From positions 11,368-75,367 of the forward strand of contig NZ_JBBPCC010000031.1 in assembly GCF_038070315.1 (NCBI RefSeq): a DNA stretch of 64,000 nucleotides, given 5' to 3'. The DNA is from Paenibacillus_G filicis. GTDB lineage: Bacteria; Bacillota; Bacilli; Paenibacillales; NBRC-103111. Below the pieces are notes generated by a model. The model ran no database searches and was not told the DNA's origin. It saw nothing but the letters and a program-made list of their open reading frames with translations. Shown one piece after another: positions 52,117 to 59,895 of this stretch (the stretch's first letter is position 1; each line of letters begins with the position of its first letter). A program made the translations under genes and the position numbers.

Positions 52117-52806
52117 TTGGAACATGATCATCTTACTTTCCCACTTCTGCTTCGCAGCATAATGCCCGGCGAAATTATAACTTTCGGTACCTATCCTCAG
52201 ACGGCGGACGGTACGGATAGAACGCCGATCAAGTGGCGGGTCCTGCAAAATTCGGGCAGCGAGCTGTCGATGTTAAGCGAGTATATTTTGGACTGTAGAC
52301 GGTATCACGGTGAGGGCGCGGATATGACTTGGCGTGATTGCGTGGACATTACATGGCGTGACTGTAATTTGCGCAAGTGGCTGAACGATGAATTCTATAA
52401 CTCGGCTTTTCAGGCCGCCGAAAAGAAATGGATAAAGACGACTCCTTGCACGGACAATGGAGAGGGCACTCCGGATACGGAGGACAAGGTTTTTTTACTT
52501 AGCGCAACGGAGATCAAGAAGTTATCGGATATACCCGGCAAGGATTGGCGGCGAGCCGTCGGAACAGACTTCGCCAAAGCGAAAAAGCCTGATGGCTGCA
52601 GCTTATATGTCTATGATAAAACGAACAAGGATAACTATGTCCTCCGAAACGGCGAAGAAGCGGGCTGTTCCTGGTGGTGGCTGCGAACACAGGGAAACAA
52701 GCCTTCACGCGCGTTTTTTGTCGGACCAAGCTGCAGCATTCGCAGCTATGCGAGTGTGAGTCTAGCCCGTGACGGCGTGCGCCCCGCTATAGTCCTTAAC
52801 CTCTAG
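52117..52806 (+). CDS. DUF6273 domain protein
   Basis: 229 residues from a TTG at 52117 with AAGGAGGAG 7-9 bases upstream. The DUF6273 domain, found in clostridia and paenibacilli, spans most of it (GEIITFGTYPQTADGTDRTPIKWRVLQ; CNLRKWLNDEFYNSAF; WWWLRTQGNKPSRAFFVGPSCSI; DGVRPAIVLNL). It resembles formylglycine/sulfatase-modifying-like or C-type-lectin-like folds; the function is unknown. There is no signal peptide. A small in-frame duplication near residue 90 reads MTWRDCVDITWRDC. It lies about 280 bases downstream of the tRNA array. Confidence 0.8.
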   Translation: MEHDHLTFPLLLRSIMPGEIITFGTYPQTADGTDRTPIKWRVLQNSGSELSMLSEYILDCRRYHGEGADMTWRDCVDITWRDCNLRKWLNDEFYNSAFQAAEKKWIKTTPCTDNGEGTPDTEDKVFLLSATEIKKLSDIPGKDWRRAVGTDFAKAKKPDGCSLYVYDKTNKDNYVLRNGEEAGCSWWWLRTQGNKPSRAFFVGPSCSIRSYASVSLARDGVRPAIVLNL

Positions 52807-52895
52807 AAAAGAAACTGGGTTAGGGGGGCCTTCAAGAAGCTCAAGCCTGGCATGCTGTTCTCTTGCTTATTTTGTTTGAAGGAGACCTCTCGACT

Positions 52896-53405
52896 ATGAG
52901 CATACTTATACTCGTTCTCATGCTGACCTTCCCCGGATTGGCGGACGAATTCAGCTACAAGCACTACGTGGCCCAAGGCCCTGCGATGTTGCCCACAATA
53001 GCTTCCGAGGATCGGTTAACCGTTGATCCTGATTATTACTCAACGCATCCGTTTCAGCGTGGTGACATCCTCGTGTTCAAGCTCTCGGATGATCGCATAT
53101 TTATCAAGAGAGTGATCGGATTCCCTGGAGAAAAGATTCGTATCCAGGAGCATCGGCTCTATATCGATGGTGTCGCCCGGGAAGAACCGTACCTCCAGTC
53201 GCAACTTGCGGATTCCCTCCGGCTTAACGCTGGGGCCCCATTCGATTATCCCGAGCAAATCGTACCTGAGGATACCATTTTCGTCCTAGGGGACAACCGC
53301 CTCAACAGCCTCGATAGCCGAACGTTCGGAGCTGTTGATATCGGCCACGTCCTCGGGAAGGTTATCCGAATCAACCCTCGCGAATCTAGCTCTCCCCCGC
53401 ACTAA
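52896..53405 (+). CDS. Signal peptidase I homologue lacking the catalytic serine
   Basis: 169 residues from the ATG at 52896 (GAAGGAG upstream). An N-terminal membrane anchor (MSILILVLMLTFPG) precedes an S26 signal-peptidase fold. Box B should read G-x-S-M-x-P-T; here it is GPAMLPT, so the catalytic Ser is Ala (codon GCG, one base from TCG). The catalytic Lys is kept (RIFIKRVIGFPGE), as are GDILVFK and GDNRLNSLDSR. As written it cannot cleave signal peptides by the Ser-Lys mechanism; a binding or regulatory role, or a recent inactivating change, is possible. It stands in line with the DUF6273 gene. Confidence 0.85.
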   Translation: MSILILVLMLTFPGLADEFSYKHYVAQGPAMLPTIASEDRLTVDPDYYSTHPFQRGDILVFKLSDDRIFIKRVIGFPGEKIRIQEHRLYIDGVAREEPYLQSQLADSLRLNAGAPFDYPEQIVPEDTIFVLGDNRLNSLDSRTFGAVDIGHVLGKVIRINPRESSSPPH

Positions 53406-53816
53406 CACGATTTGAGCCCCTCCTTCCGGGATGAGTCGTTACGCTCGAGAAGGTCGCTCTGGGTCAATTCTAAGCCATTCTCGGCAAGTTCCAACTAAAA
53501 TTAGTCCCCCTTCAATGAATACGCCCTGGTTCTACGAGTCAAGGGCATTTTTTCGATTCCTCTCTCTATAGTCTCGTAACCTCTGTGAACTCCACAAGCA
53601 CTTCTATAGACTGAGGAGAAAGGGGTGGATTACAGGATGCGACACCGCGCTTTACCTTATGAGAACGCTCAGTCCTCGAGTCTCCGGTTAGCTTATCGGT
53701 ACTGATCGAAAACCGCGAGTGGCATCCCCAGCTTCATGAATCCATCGCCACGTTGAGGTTCAACATGAGGGTAGCGTTACAATTATTTGACCTATGCGAA
53801 TGAAGGAGGCAGACGG
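53406..53816. other. Intergenic region with a weak terminator
   Basis: A short stem GCCCT/AGGGC (53523-53546) followed by six T ends the signal-peptidase-like gene. Further right, a ribosome-site-like AGGAGAAAGG near 53610 precedes a possible 26-codon reading frame, which I do not call. Confidence 0.5.
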
Positions 53817-54821
53817 ATGCTGCATATCGTGAATGGGGATTCTGTGGAAAAAACTCTACGGAAGGGCGTCGTGCAAGGGGATATTCTCGTATGGAGGGAG
53901 ATCTACTCACACGGCCCCGTATGTACGGAACCCGCCGTCCCCGAGCACCGTGCCATGCGTGCAGATTATCTAGAGCGCACGATAGGGGTGCCACGTCTGG
54001 AGTACCTCCGAATCAGCGAAGCGCAGGAGCGAACGTTGGCTGACTTCCATCGCTATGATGAAGTCGTTCTCTGGTTCGAGCATGATATATTCGATCAGAC
54101 CATGCTCTGCTACCTGCTTTACTGGTTCTCCCGGCAATCCTTGAAGAAAACGAAGCTGAGTCTGCTAAGCATCGGGGAATTTCCGGGTATTGAGCTGTTT
54201 CGGGGCTTGGGACAGCTCTCCCGGGAGCAGATGGCAACCTTATCGGGCACCTGGGCACCGGTAGGCGTCCGGGAGCTGGAGCTGGGCAGCGCTCTCTGGC
54301 AGGCCTATACCTCACCCGACCCGTCGCTGCTGCAGCAGGTGATAGCGGGAGATACCTCTGCCCTGCCCTTTGCTCATTCCGCGTACCAGAGTCACTTGGC
54401 CCGCTTTCCCTCCACGCACAATGGGGTGGGCCTCGTCGAGCAGACGACGCTGGAGCTGGTTCATGCGGGCATCCGCTCTCCACTTGAATTGTTCAAGCAA
54501 GTGGGAGACAAGCTTCACCGGCTCGGGATGGGGGATCTGCAATATTGGCATGTGCTAAAGAAAATGTCCGAGGGGCCATGCCCACTTCTCCAGCTTCAAG
54601 GCATACAGGTACTTCCCGCCTACCAGGGGTCACCTCTGACCCTGCAAGGCTGCGAGGTCATCATCACCGAACTGGGGCGGGCAGTTATGGAAGGGACCGC
54701 TGACTGGGCTTCTCTCCAAGGGATCGATGAATGGTATGGCGGCGTACATCTGACCGGCCACGCTCCCCGCTGGCGTTGGAACGCCGCTCTTCAACGGATC
54801 GAGGATGCCGGTAAGGGTTGA
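53817..54821 (+). CDS. DUF1835/DUF3658 domain protein
   Basis: 334 residues from the ATG at 53817 (GAAGGAGGC, 7 bases upstream). The DUF1835 domain covers about 1-120 (MLHIVNGDSVEKTLRKGVVQGDILVWREIYSHGPV; VVLWFEHDIFDQTMLCYLLYWF) and is followed by the DUF3658-type C-terminal region. Members are common in Bacillales and have an unknown enzymatic role; the conserved Gly-Asp-Ser and Trp-Phe-Glu-His patterns suggest a Rossmann-like ligand site. It is soluble and stands alone. Confidence 0.88.
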   Translation: MLHIVNGDSVEKTLRKGVVQGDILVWREIYSHGPVCTEPAVPEHRAMRADYLERTIGVPRLEYLRISEAQERTLADFHRYDEVVLWFEHDIFDQTMLCYLLYWFSRQSLKKTKLSLLSIGEFPGIELFRGLGQLSREQMATLSGTWAPVGVRELELGSALWQAYTSPDPSLLQQVIAGDTSALPFAHSAYQSHLARFPSTHNGVGLVEQTTLELVHAGIRSPLELFKQVGDKLHRLGMGDLQYWHVLKKMSEGPCPLLQLQGIQVLPAYQGSPLTLQGCEVIITELGRAVMEGTADWASLQGIDEWYGGVHLTGHAPRWRWNAALQRIEDAGKG

Positions 54822-55169
54822 AGGCATCGAAGCTTAAAGAGTCGGGAACCTAATCGATTGTTCATGTTCATACACTTGGCGCCACGACAGGTCGATACAG
54901 GGAAACCATCGTCGTGCAAAAGCGTGGAACTCGACAAAACGTTCCATGTGGAACAATTTTCGCACAAATTTTGGTTAAACCGACAGCGGAATTCGTCAAG
55001 AATCTGCTATTCGTCAGCGAGCGACCACCCAGCAAATAGGAGCTATAGACGTGGATGGGTCAGCCGAGAAAACAAGTTTCTGTTCCACGCTTTGACCGAG
55101 CCACTTGCAGGACAGCCCGACATATACTGAAAAGCGGCACAGAGCTCTATAGCTGCCGTGCCGCTCTTA
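54822..55169. other. Intergenic region, parS-like palindrome and terminator
   Basis: No gene is seen. CGTTCCATGTGGAACA (54940-54955) matches the parS consensus TGTTNCACGTGNAACA except at two positions. A terminator for the minus-strand esterase (AGCGGCAC/GTGCCGCT, about 55132-55168) lies at the right end. Confidence 0.4.
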
Positions 55170-56774
55170 TTATAAGAATCGAAGCATCTCACTCATGAAG
55201 GGATAGAGCATGGATACATGCCCCTCCCCCTCATATTTACAAAGCTTAAGCCTCAGCCGCTCTCCCTCGTAAGGGAGCAGCCGTCGGTGAAGCTCCTCCG
55301 CGTCGACCGTCATCTTGCTGCTGTCCGCCTCTACGCCAATCAGCAGCGAGGAATGGATGTCACTGTTCTCAAGCTGCTTCGTAAAGGCGGGCAGCCAGTC
55401 ATACAGGATATGATTTTTCCACCAGATGGACGGGCTGGCGGCTATGCAGGTTTGGAATAGCCCGGGATGCTGCAGCAGCATGCGGAGCGCGAAATACCCG
55501 CCCAGCGAATGGCCGAACAAAGACTGGCGACTGCGGTCCAGCGGCAGCAGCGCCTCCATGCAAGGCTTCAGCTCCTCCGTGATAAAGGCTGTGAAGTCTG
55601 CCGCTCCCCCCGTCTGCGGCCAAGCAGAGCCGTCGGGACGCTGCGGCAGCTCCTCCGGACTGGCTTCATCCGTGTAGTCGCGGAATCGCTCCTTCACCAC
55701 CATCGGGCCTTCGGCATCGTAGCCGATGCCGATAACGACATGCGTCTGTATGCCGTGCGGCTTGCGGCCCATCAGGCGCATAGCCTCTGCCACCGAGCCG
55801 AAGCTCGCATTGGCATCCAGCATATACAGCACCGGATAGCCGCTCTCTGGCGGCGGCTCCGGCGGAATCGACACGAAAATCCGGTATTCGCTGCCGCTTC
55901 TTGCCGATCTCAACGCGTACTGCCTTGTCCGCGGAATTTCATAACCGCCGATCCATCTCTCCTCTTCGCCCAGATTCTCCGGCCTTGCAGCAGGAGCAGG
56001 TCCCGCATGCTCCGCCCGTGCCCTTTCCTCTGCCGATTGCACCGGAAACAGCCATTGCATCGCCTGAATAAAGTTGCCTGCCATATAATAGGCATCATGC
56101 GTGCCCCCGGCATCCAGACGAAACCTCAGCCGTCCCTCCGGCAGTCCCTGCTCCAGCCAGTTCCGCTTGATGGCGAGTGTAGCTTCCACCATACGCCGCT
56201 GGATATTTTGCCTGTTGATTCCCTCACACTCCCCGACAGACATATACATGCGGCTTTGTGCCAAAGGCGGGCCCTGCTTATTCAGGTAGTCGGCAACCCC
56301 CTCATACCAGAAGGACGCCGATAGTAATCCCAGCTTACCGAATACATCCGGACGCCACAGTCCGGCAAATAATGAGATGAGGCCGCCAAAGGAACCGCCG
56401 ATCGCAGCCGTATGCTCCGGCTCCGGCCGAGTCCGGTACCGGGCATCCACAGCCGGCTTGCACAGGTCGGCCAGTTCATCGACGTAGGCTCTGCCTCCGC
56501 CGCCAAAAGGCGGCTTGCCTTCCAGCAGCGCAGACTCCGGCCATGGCGTATATTCATCGTTGCGGCAAGGGGTCGTAACCCCCACATAGATGGTTTCTTC
56601 GATAGTCCCCTTGGCAGCCAAATGCAGCAATTGGCTATAAGTATGCCGCACAAGCTCACCCGCATCCTGCACATACACGACAGGATAACGCTTCTCCTTG
56701 CTATCCTGGTAGGAAGGGGGAAGAATGATGTGCAGCTCGCGTCCCCTCACGGCAAAGGACTCTATATCGATCAT
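55170..56774 (-). CDS. Tandem esterase-D-fold hydrolase, possible siderophore esterase
   Basis: 534 residues containing two alpha/beta-hydrolase (esterase D/IroE-BesA-like) domains in one chain, joined by an Ala/Pro-rich linker near residue 265. Domain 1 (about 1-250) has the elbow GGSFGG; domain 2 (about 275-534) has GHSLGG and a late His (GEGHVSM). There is no signal peptide. BesA and IroE hydrolyse catecholate trilactone siderophores to release iron in the cytosol. The adjacent ferric-siderophore permeases, lipoprotein and Btr-like regulator support such a role. The fusion of two complete domains is unusual. Confidence 0.87.
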   Translation of the reverse strand: MIDIESFAVRGRELHIILPPSYQDSKEKRYPVVYVQDAGELVRHTYSQLLHLAAKGTIEETIYVGVTTPCRNDEYTPWPESALLEGKPPFGGGGRAYVDELADLCKPAVDARYRTRPEPEHTAAIGGSFGGLISLFAGLWRPDVFGKLGLLSASFWYEGVADYLNKQGPPLAQSRMYMSVGECEGINRQNIQRRMVEATLAIKRNWLEQGLPEGRLRFRLDAGGTHDAYYMAGNFIQAMQWLFPVQSAEERARAEHAGPAPAARPENLGEEERWIGGYEIPRTRQYALRSARSGSEYRIFVSIPPEPPPESGYPVLYMLDANASFGSVAEAMRLMGRKPHGIQTHVVIGIGYDAEGPMVVKERFRDYTDEASPEELPQRPDGSAWPQTGGAADFTAFITEELKPCMEALLPLDRSRQSLFGHSLGGYFALRMLLQHPGLFQTCIAASPSIWWKNHILYDWLPAFTKQLENSDIHSSLLIGVEADSSKMTVDAEELHRRLLPYEGERLRLKLCKYEGEGHVSMLYPFMSEMLRFL

Positions 56775-56819
56775 GTGCAGCCCTCCTAAGTTATACAGTT
56801 ACTACAGCTGCTGCCGGTG

Positions 56820-57851
56820 CTAGCGTCTCGCACGCAGCAGCAAATAGACGAAATACGGCACGCCGATGATGGAGATGACGATACCAGCCGCCAGCTCAGC
56901 CGGAGCAAATACCGTCTTGCCGATCCAGTCGCCAAGTACGACCATGGCCGAGCCGATCAGACCGCTCACCGGCAAAATATGACGATGGCGAAGACCAATG
57001 AGCCTGCGGGCCATATGCGGCGCGATCAGACCGACAAATCCGATGCTGCCGGATACCGCCACGCTTGCACTGACCAGACCGATACTGCACGCAAGCAGGA
57101 TCTTCTTCTCCCGTTCAACCGCGAGCCCGAGCCCGCTTGCCGTTCCCTCCCCCAGCTGCAGCACATCCAAGGTCCGGGCTCTGTGCCAGAGCAAGGGAGG
57201 AATGACAATCAGCCAGGGCAGCATCGTCACAACGAATTTCCAGTTGGCACCGTAGATGCTCCCCGATAGCCAGACCACCGCCATCTCAAAGTCGCTGGCA
57301 TTCATTTTCAATGACATATACATCGTGATTGCGCCAAATCCCGTCGCAATCGCGATACCGACGAGAATAAGCCGCTGGGGATCCAGCCTCCCACGCTCCC
57401 GGGCAAAGAAATAGATCAGCAGGGTAGCCAGCAGACCGCCAATCAAGCCGAACAACGGCCTCATCATGACGCCGGTCCAGCCGGTGAGCTTGATCGTGCC
57501 TTGCACCACAAGCATGAAGAGCACGACCGCCATCCCTGCTCCGGCATTGATGCCCAGGATGCCCGGATCGGCCAGCCCGTTGCGCGTCACACCCTGGATA
57601 ACGGCCCCGGCCATGCCGAGCGCGAATCCGACCAGGACGGCCAGCACAATGCGGGGCAGACGGAACTGCAGCACCACCAAGTCATGTTCTCGTACCTTGT
57701 CGAGGCGCAGAAGCGTTCTGACAATATCCGCTACCGAGAGGTCGAACATGCCGTTAGTCAAGCTAAGATAGATGCCCACAAACACCACCCCTGCAATCAC
57801 CGCTGACACGCCCCAGGTACGGGCAGCCGAGCCTTCTCTCCGGCTACGCAT
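56820..57851 (-). CDS. Ferric-siderophore ABC permease (FecCD family) 2
   Basis: 343 residues with about ten membrane helices and the FecCD signatures (GAVIQGVTRNGLADPGILGINAGAGMAVV; GSIGFVGLIAPHMARRLIGLRHRHILPVSGLIGSAMVVLGDWIGK). It pairs with the upstream permease to form the channel for a ferric siderophore. The gene overlaps the upstream permease by 8 bases. No ATPase gene follows; in Bacillus the YusV ATPase serves several such systems, so sharing is likely. Confidence 0.93.
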   Translation of the reverse strand: MRSRREGSAARTWGVSAVIAGVVFVGIYLSLTNGMFDLSVADIVRTLLRLDKVREHDLVVLQFRLPRIVLAVLVGFALGMAGAVIQGVTRNGLADPGILGINAGAGMAVVLFMLVVQGTIKLTGWTGVMMRPLFGLIGGLLATLLIYFFARERGRLDPQRLILVGIAIATGFGAITMYMSLKMNASDFEMAVVWLSGSIYGANWKFVVTMLPWLIVIPPLLWHRARTLDVLQLGEGTASGLGLAVEREKKILLACSIGLVSASVAVSGSIGFVGLIAPHMARRLIGLRHRHILPVSGLIGSAMVVLGDWIGKTVFAPAELAAGIVISIIGVPYFVYLLLRARR

Positions 57852-58851
57852 GACCGCCGCCCCCCTTCTTCTTAATCAGATATAGAAAGAAGGGTACGCC
57901 AAAGAGCGCCGTCACCACCCCGATCGGCGTTTCAAACGGATAATTAAGAAAACGGGACAGGATGTCGCAATAAGCCAGGAACAAGGCTCCGAGCACAGCG
58001 GACAGCGGAATGATTCTCCGGTAATCCACGCCGCTCAGTAAGCGTGCAATATGAGGAATAATCAGCCCGATGAAGGCGATTTTGCCGGCCAGCGCCACGG
58101 CTGTTCCAGTGAGCAGGGTGACGGACAGAATGGCCAGCGCCTTGACCAGCACCGTGCGTTGGCCCAGACCTGCCGACACCTCTTGACCCAGCGACAGCAC
58201 GGTAATGGACTTGGACAAGCCAAGGGCTAATCCGAGACCAAGGACGGCAAATGGGATGGACAGCTTGATAAGCTCCGGATCCATGGAACTGAGCCTGGCG
58301 TTATACCAGAAGCTGATCCCTTGCGAGATCTGAAAATAACTGGCGGTAGCGGCGGATACTCCGCTCAGAAATGTCCCGAGAATGGTACCGAGAATAGCCA
58401 GCTTCACCGGGGAATAGCCGCCGGGTACGAGCCTTGCGATGCCGAATACCATCGCCGCTCCAAGCGCGGAGCCGACCATAGACACCACGATCAGACTGAC
58501 AGAGCCCGTAGCAGGCCCGAAGACCATGTACATCGTCACCAAAAAAACCGAGCCGTCCGACACGCCCATGATGGATGGCGACGCCAGATAGTTTCGGGTC
58601 ATCCCTTGCATGATAGCCCCGGATACCGCCAGAAACGCCCCGATCAGCAAAGAGCCCAGCACTCTCGGCAAGCGGGAGGTCCGGATAATCTGATGGTCCA
58701 CATTACCGGGATCAAAGTGAAACACCGCATCCCATATCCTCTCCAGCGGTATGCTCTTTGCCCCGAAAGATACGGAGAGGAGAATGGCGAGCACGGCCGC
58801 TGCCGGCGTTATCCAGAGGATAACGCCGGGCAGGTAGCGTGAGTAGCGCAT
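57844..58851 (-). CDS. Ferric-siderophore ABC permease (FecCD family) 1
   Basis: 335 residues, about ten membrane helices, with GAIMQGMTRNYLASPSIMGVSDG and GKIAFIGLIIPHIARLLSGVDYRRIIP. It is the partner of the downstream permease. It begins 3 bases after the lipoprotein stop and is translationally coupled. The set resembles Bacillus YfiYZ-YfhA, which takes up schizokinen and arthrobactin-type hydroxamates; the actual siderophore here is not known. Confidence 0.93.
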   Translation of the reverse strand: MRYSRYLPGVILWITPAAAVLAILLSVSFGAKSIPLERIWDAVFHFDPGNVDHQIIRTSRLPRVLGSLLIGAFLAVSGAIMQGMTRNYLASPSIMGVSDGSVFLVTMYMVFGPATGSVSLIVVSMVGSALGAAMVFGIARLVPGGYSPVKLAILGTILGTFLSGVSAATASYFQISQGISFWYNARLSSMDPELIKLSIPFAVLGLGLALGLSKSITVLSLGQEVSAGLGQRTVLVKALAILSVTLLTGTAVALAGKIAFIGLIIPHIARLLSGVDYRRIIPLSAVLGALFLAYCDILSRFLNYPFETPIGVVTALFGVPFFLYLIKKKGGGGHA

Positions 58852-58854
58852 CTT

Positions 58855-59799
58855 TTATTTGGACAGCTCTGCAATTGCAGCTTTCAGAAATTCAGTTTTG
58901 CTATATGCCGTTCCACCCTGGGCCAGCGGATCGACGATGTTGACGATAGCTTTGTTTTCCTTGAAAGCCTTCGTATTTTTCATAATGGGATTGTTCTGCA
59001 ATTCCTTGAGCACATTGGGTGTGTCCTTATTCTCATCTTCTAGAAACTGAAGGAATACATACTCGGGATTCATCTCCGCAAATTTCTCGACAGACAGCTC
59101 TTCCTGCGCCTTCGCTGCCAAAATTTCCGCAGGGGCCTTCAGGCCAAGCTCGGCGTACAGAACCGGGTTGAAATAAACATCCTTCGGGTAGATGAACATT
59201 TTGCCGCTGCGGACACGAACGACGGCAACCTTCTTATCCTTGAGCTTTTCTCCAAGCTCGCCGCCGGCCTTCTTGAGCTCAGCTTTGTATCCGGAGATGA
59301 TTTCCTCCGCCCGGGCTTCCTTGCCGCTCAGTTCGCCAAGCAACCGCAGATTGGCTTCCCAGTTCGTCGAGACGTGGGAATACAGAATCGTGGGTGCGAT
59401 GGTCTTGAGCTTCTCGATCACTTCCTCAGGGAACTTGGTGGATCCCAGAATCACATCCGGCTTCAGTGCCAGAATCGCTTCGAAATTGGGTTTCATCTTA
59501 TCGCCCACAGAGACGGCTTTTTGGGTGATGGGTTTGAACAGCGGTGGAAATTCGCCAGAGAAGCTAATGGCTCCCACAGGCTGGACATCCAGCAAAATCG
59601 AGTCCTCCATGGCTTCTACCGCGCCTGTAATCACGATTCTCTCCACCTTGGCAGGCAGCTCGACCGACTCGCCCAGGAACGTGATCACGCGCTTGCCGGC
59701 AGACTTCTCGCTCGGCTCCGGTGATGAGGTACCGCATGCGGACAATACCAGCGACAGAATCAGCATAGCTCCACAAACTTTAATCCATCTGGTTAACAT
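58855..59799 (-). CDS. Ferric-siderophore binding lipoprotein
   Basis: 314 residues. The lipoprotein signal (LILSLVLSACGTS, Cys about 22) is followed by a class III binding domain (ESVELPAKVERIVITGAVEAMEDSILLDVQPVGAIS; KPDVILGSTKFPEEVIEKLKTIAPTIL). It is the first gene of the uptake operon lipoprotein-permease-permease-esterase. A Fur box lies 32 bases upstream of its start. Confidence 0.93.
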   Translation of the reverse strand: MLTRWIKVCGAMLILSLVLSACGTSSPEPSEKSAGKRVITFLGESVELPAKVERIVITGAVEAMEDSILLDVQPVGAISFSGEFPPLFKPITQKAVSVGDKMKPNFEAILALKPDVILGSTKFPEEVIEKLKTIAPTILYSHVSTNWEANLRLLGELSGKEARAEEIISGYKAELKKAGGELGEKLKDKKVAVVRVRSGKMFIYPKDVYFNPVLYAELGLKAPAEILAAKAQEELSVEKFAEMNPEYVFLQFLEDENKDTPNVLKELQNNPIMKNTKAFKENKAIVNIVDPLAQGGTAYSKTEFLKAAIAELSK

Positions 59800-59830
59800 T
59801 GATATCTTGCCTCTCTCTGACTATATAATT

Positions 59831-59849
59831 GATAATGATTATCAATTTC
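59831..59849. promoter_or_regulatory. Fur box of the uptake operon
   Basis: GATAATGATTATCAATTTC agrees with the Fur consensus at 16 of 19 bases. It lies between the regulator stop (59896) and the lipoprotein start (59799). Confidence 0.85.
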
Positions 59850-59895
59850 AATTATAGGTATAGTTTCTCCTTTTCTCCATGGACAAATACCGGAT

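Noticed and set aside
54858..55130. 90-codon open frame in the gap left of the tandem esterase
   Set aside because: It has no ribosome site, no recognisable domain and atypical composition.
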